Shown here: piece by piece, positions 6,408 through 7,428 of the stretch
How positions within the stretch are numbered: the stretch's first letter is position 1
Layout: every line of letters begins with the position of its first letter
Translations under genes and position numbers: made by a program
The notes under the pieces: model-generated
Seen by the model: the letters and a program-made list of their open reading frames with translations, nothing else
What the model was told of the DNA's origin: nothing
The model's database searches: none
Assembly (NCBI GenBank): GCA_002424295.1
Contig: DIQY01000099.1
Location: 1 to 7,428 of the forward strand
Direction of reading: 5' to 3'
Source of the DNA: Ruminococcaceae bacterium UBA5450
Lineage (GTDB): Bacteria > Bacillota > Clostridia > Oscillospirales > Acutalibacteraceae
DNA: 7,428 nt

Positions 6408-6451
6408 AAAATGACCCATGCTCCGTTTATTTACGGAGCATGGGTCATTTT
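6408..6451. terminator. Bidirectional terminator, lysR / mutarotase-like gene
   Basis: A perfect 19-bp stem (6408-6426 with 6433-6451) closes a 6-base loop, TTATTT. The arm starts with AAAA and ends with TTTT, so it can stop transcription from either side. It lies between the lysR stop (6397-6399) and the stop of the minus-strand gene (6464-6466). Confidence 0.9.
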
Positions 6452-6463
6452 AAATATTTATTA

Positions 6464-7399
6464 TTAGGGTGCAAGCTGTTCGCAAAAGCTTTCAATGGCA
6501 TCTTCGTCTTCGGCGTTCGGAAGATTGTTGACGTGAAAAAGTGAAAGATTTTCGACATGACGAATTATTTTTCCGGGAGCAGCTGTATAGAGTGGAGAAA
6601 GCACTCGCATTTCGGTATAGTCATTGCAAACGTAAGATTCAAAAGAGGCCCCGAAATCCGGATAGGCGAAGGCGGTGTTATGAATAAAACGTGCCATCAG
6701 GGCGGTGTGATTGCGAGCATAAACCACCCAACCCTGCACATCGTTGATTCCAAATTTTAAATATTGTTCTGCTGCTGCGTGTTTAACCGTTAAATATCGA
6801 TCTCCAACAAAGAGGCGCGGGTCGCGGAAACTTGAAAAAGGCCACAAAGAAAGATGACGGTTTGGATAGTGCTTTTCATCGTGTCCCTGATTTTGGGGAA
6901 CAATCAAGAGGCCATCTCTTTGTGCCATTGTAATTCCGGCAAGCGCAATATTCTTTTCTGAAGAGGAACAATTCTTTAGCTTGTGAACGACCATAATATC
7001 GGAAGTTCCATCCGACATCATGATATCCATGGAAAACTGAAGCTCGCTGTCTTGCTGGCGGGGCGATGTAAAAGTGACTCCGCCATTAATAGGACCATAG
7101 ACGACCGGTTCATTATCGGGATAATAGCTTTGAGGCATTACGTCCGGTGCAACTGAGAGTCGGTGTCCTCCGTAACAGTGAAATTTTGCGTCTTTTCCAA
7201 AATATTCATGCAGAATTTCATTTTGATAAACATGTCGATCCTGCTTATCTTCATACAGTGTGTTTTCTTCATTCAGAAAATTGAATTTTAAGATGCGGGG
7301 ACCAAAATCGATCGAGATAATTGCCTCCAAAACCCGGTTGGAAATTTTAATGCATCGTCCAAACGGTTCATATTCAATTTCCTGCATTTCGATACTCAT
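6464..7399 (-). CDS. Galactose-mutarotase-like protein, DUF4380-type
   Basis: This 311-residue, apparently cytoplasmic protein has no signal peptide or membrane segment. Its all-beta pattern and motifs fit the carbohydrate-binding, galactose-mutarotase-like (aldose 1-epimerase) fold, DUF4380 type. The signs are FGPRILKF near residues 32-39, YGGHRLSVAPD at 76-86, YYPDNEPV near 92-99, QGHDEKHYPN at 171-180 and the closing CNDYTEMRVLSPL at 258-270, followed by PGKIIRHVENLSLF. By analogy with mutarotases, H79 and E263 are possible active-site residues, but no reaction is established and a sugar ligand is only inferred. The ATG at 7399 follows GAGGGGG (complement of 7410-7416) with a 10-base gap. 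A second in-frame ATG at codon 5 is less well placed. It converges on lysR. Its promoter and any upstream operon partner lie beyond the window, so its pathway cannot be judged. Confidence 0.8.
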   Translation of the reverse strand: MSIEMQEIEYEPFGRCIKISNRVLEAIISIDFGPRILKFNFLNEENTLYEDKQDRHVYQNEILHEYFGKDAKFHCYGGHRLSVAPDVMPQSYYPDNEPVVYGPINGGVTFTSPRQQDSELQFSMDIMMSDGTSDIMVVHKLKNCSSSEKNIALAGITMAQRDGLLIVPQNQGHDEKHYPNRHLSLWPFSSFRDPRLFVGDRYLTVKHAAAEQYLKFGINDVQGWVVYARNHTALMARFIHNTAFAYPDFGASFESYVCNDYTEMRVLSPLYTAAPGKIIRHVENLSLFHVNNLPNAEDEDAIESFCEQLAP

Positions 7400-7428
7400 A
7401 AGAGCTTTTCCCCCTCTTAAACTCTGGA
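7400..7428 (-). promoter_or_regulatory. Ribosome site region of the mutarotase-like gene
   Basis: The minus strand reads GAGGGGG (7410-7416), a strong purine-rich ribosome site 10 bases before the ATG. The window ends before any promoter can be seen. Confidence 0.6.

Overview
The window reads as ordinary chromosomal DNA from a low-to-moderate GC Gram-positive bacterium, most likely a member of the Clostridia. This rests on strong purine-rich Shine-Dalgarno sites, TTG starts, AT-rich intergenic regions, long hairpin terminators and the gene families present. A finer placement (for example an Oscillospiraceae-like gut or anaerobic-digester organism) is only a guess. No mobile element, CRISPR array, rRNA or tRNA was seen.

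Layout, left to right. A divergent-PAP2 (DUF212/YuiD-like) membrane protein (+) converges on a family-4 [4Fe-4S] uracil-DNA glycosylase (-), with a shared bidirectional terminator between them. A 163-bp region then separates the glycosylase from a divergently oriented FAD-dependent oxidoreductase of the GidA/TrmFO-like superfamily (+), which carries an unusual cysteine cluster. The oxidoreductase converges, across a second shared hairpin terminator, on a two-gene operon read on the minus strand: glutaminase (glsA) followed by a sodium:amino-acid symporter of the AGCS family. A very AT-rich region of about 300 bp separates glsA from a divergently transcribed LysR-type regulator (+). The LysR gene converges, across a third perfect-stem terminator, on a galactose-mutarotase-like DUF4380-type protein (-), whose promoter lies beyond the right edge.

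The most coherent unit is the module at about 2696-6399. The AGCS transporter probably imports glutamine with Na+, glutaminase hydrolyses it to glutamate and ammonium, and the divergent LysR protein probably controls the operon in response to a metabolite. A dyad TATCG-type palindrome (TATTCG-N5-CGAATA, containing a LysR-style T-N11-A) lies just upstream of the predicted glsA promoter and is the best operator candidate. The pairing resembles the glsA-glnT arrangement of Bacillus subtilis, which is controlled there by a two-component system rather than a LysR regulator.

The remaining genes look like independent single-gene transcription units. Start codons were revised by ribosome-binding-site position for the oxidoreductase, glsA and the AGCS transporter. 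No radically new system is evident. The most novel items are the Cys-rich TrmFO-like flavoprotein and the regulatory architecture of the glutamine module.
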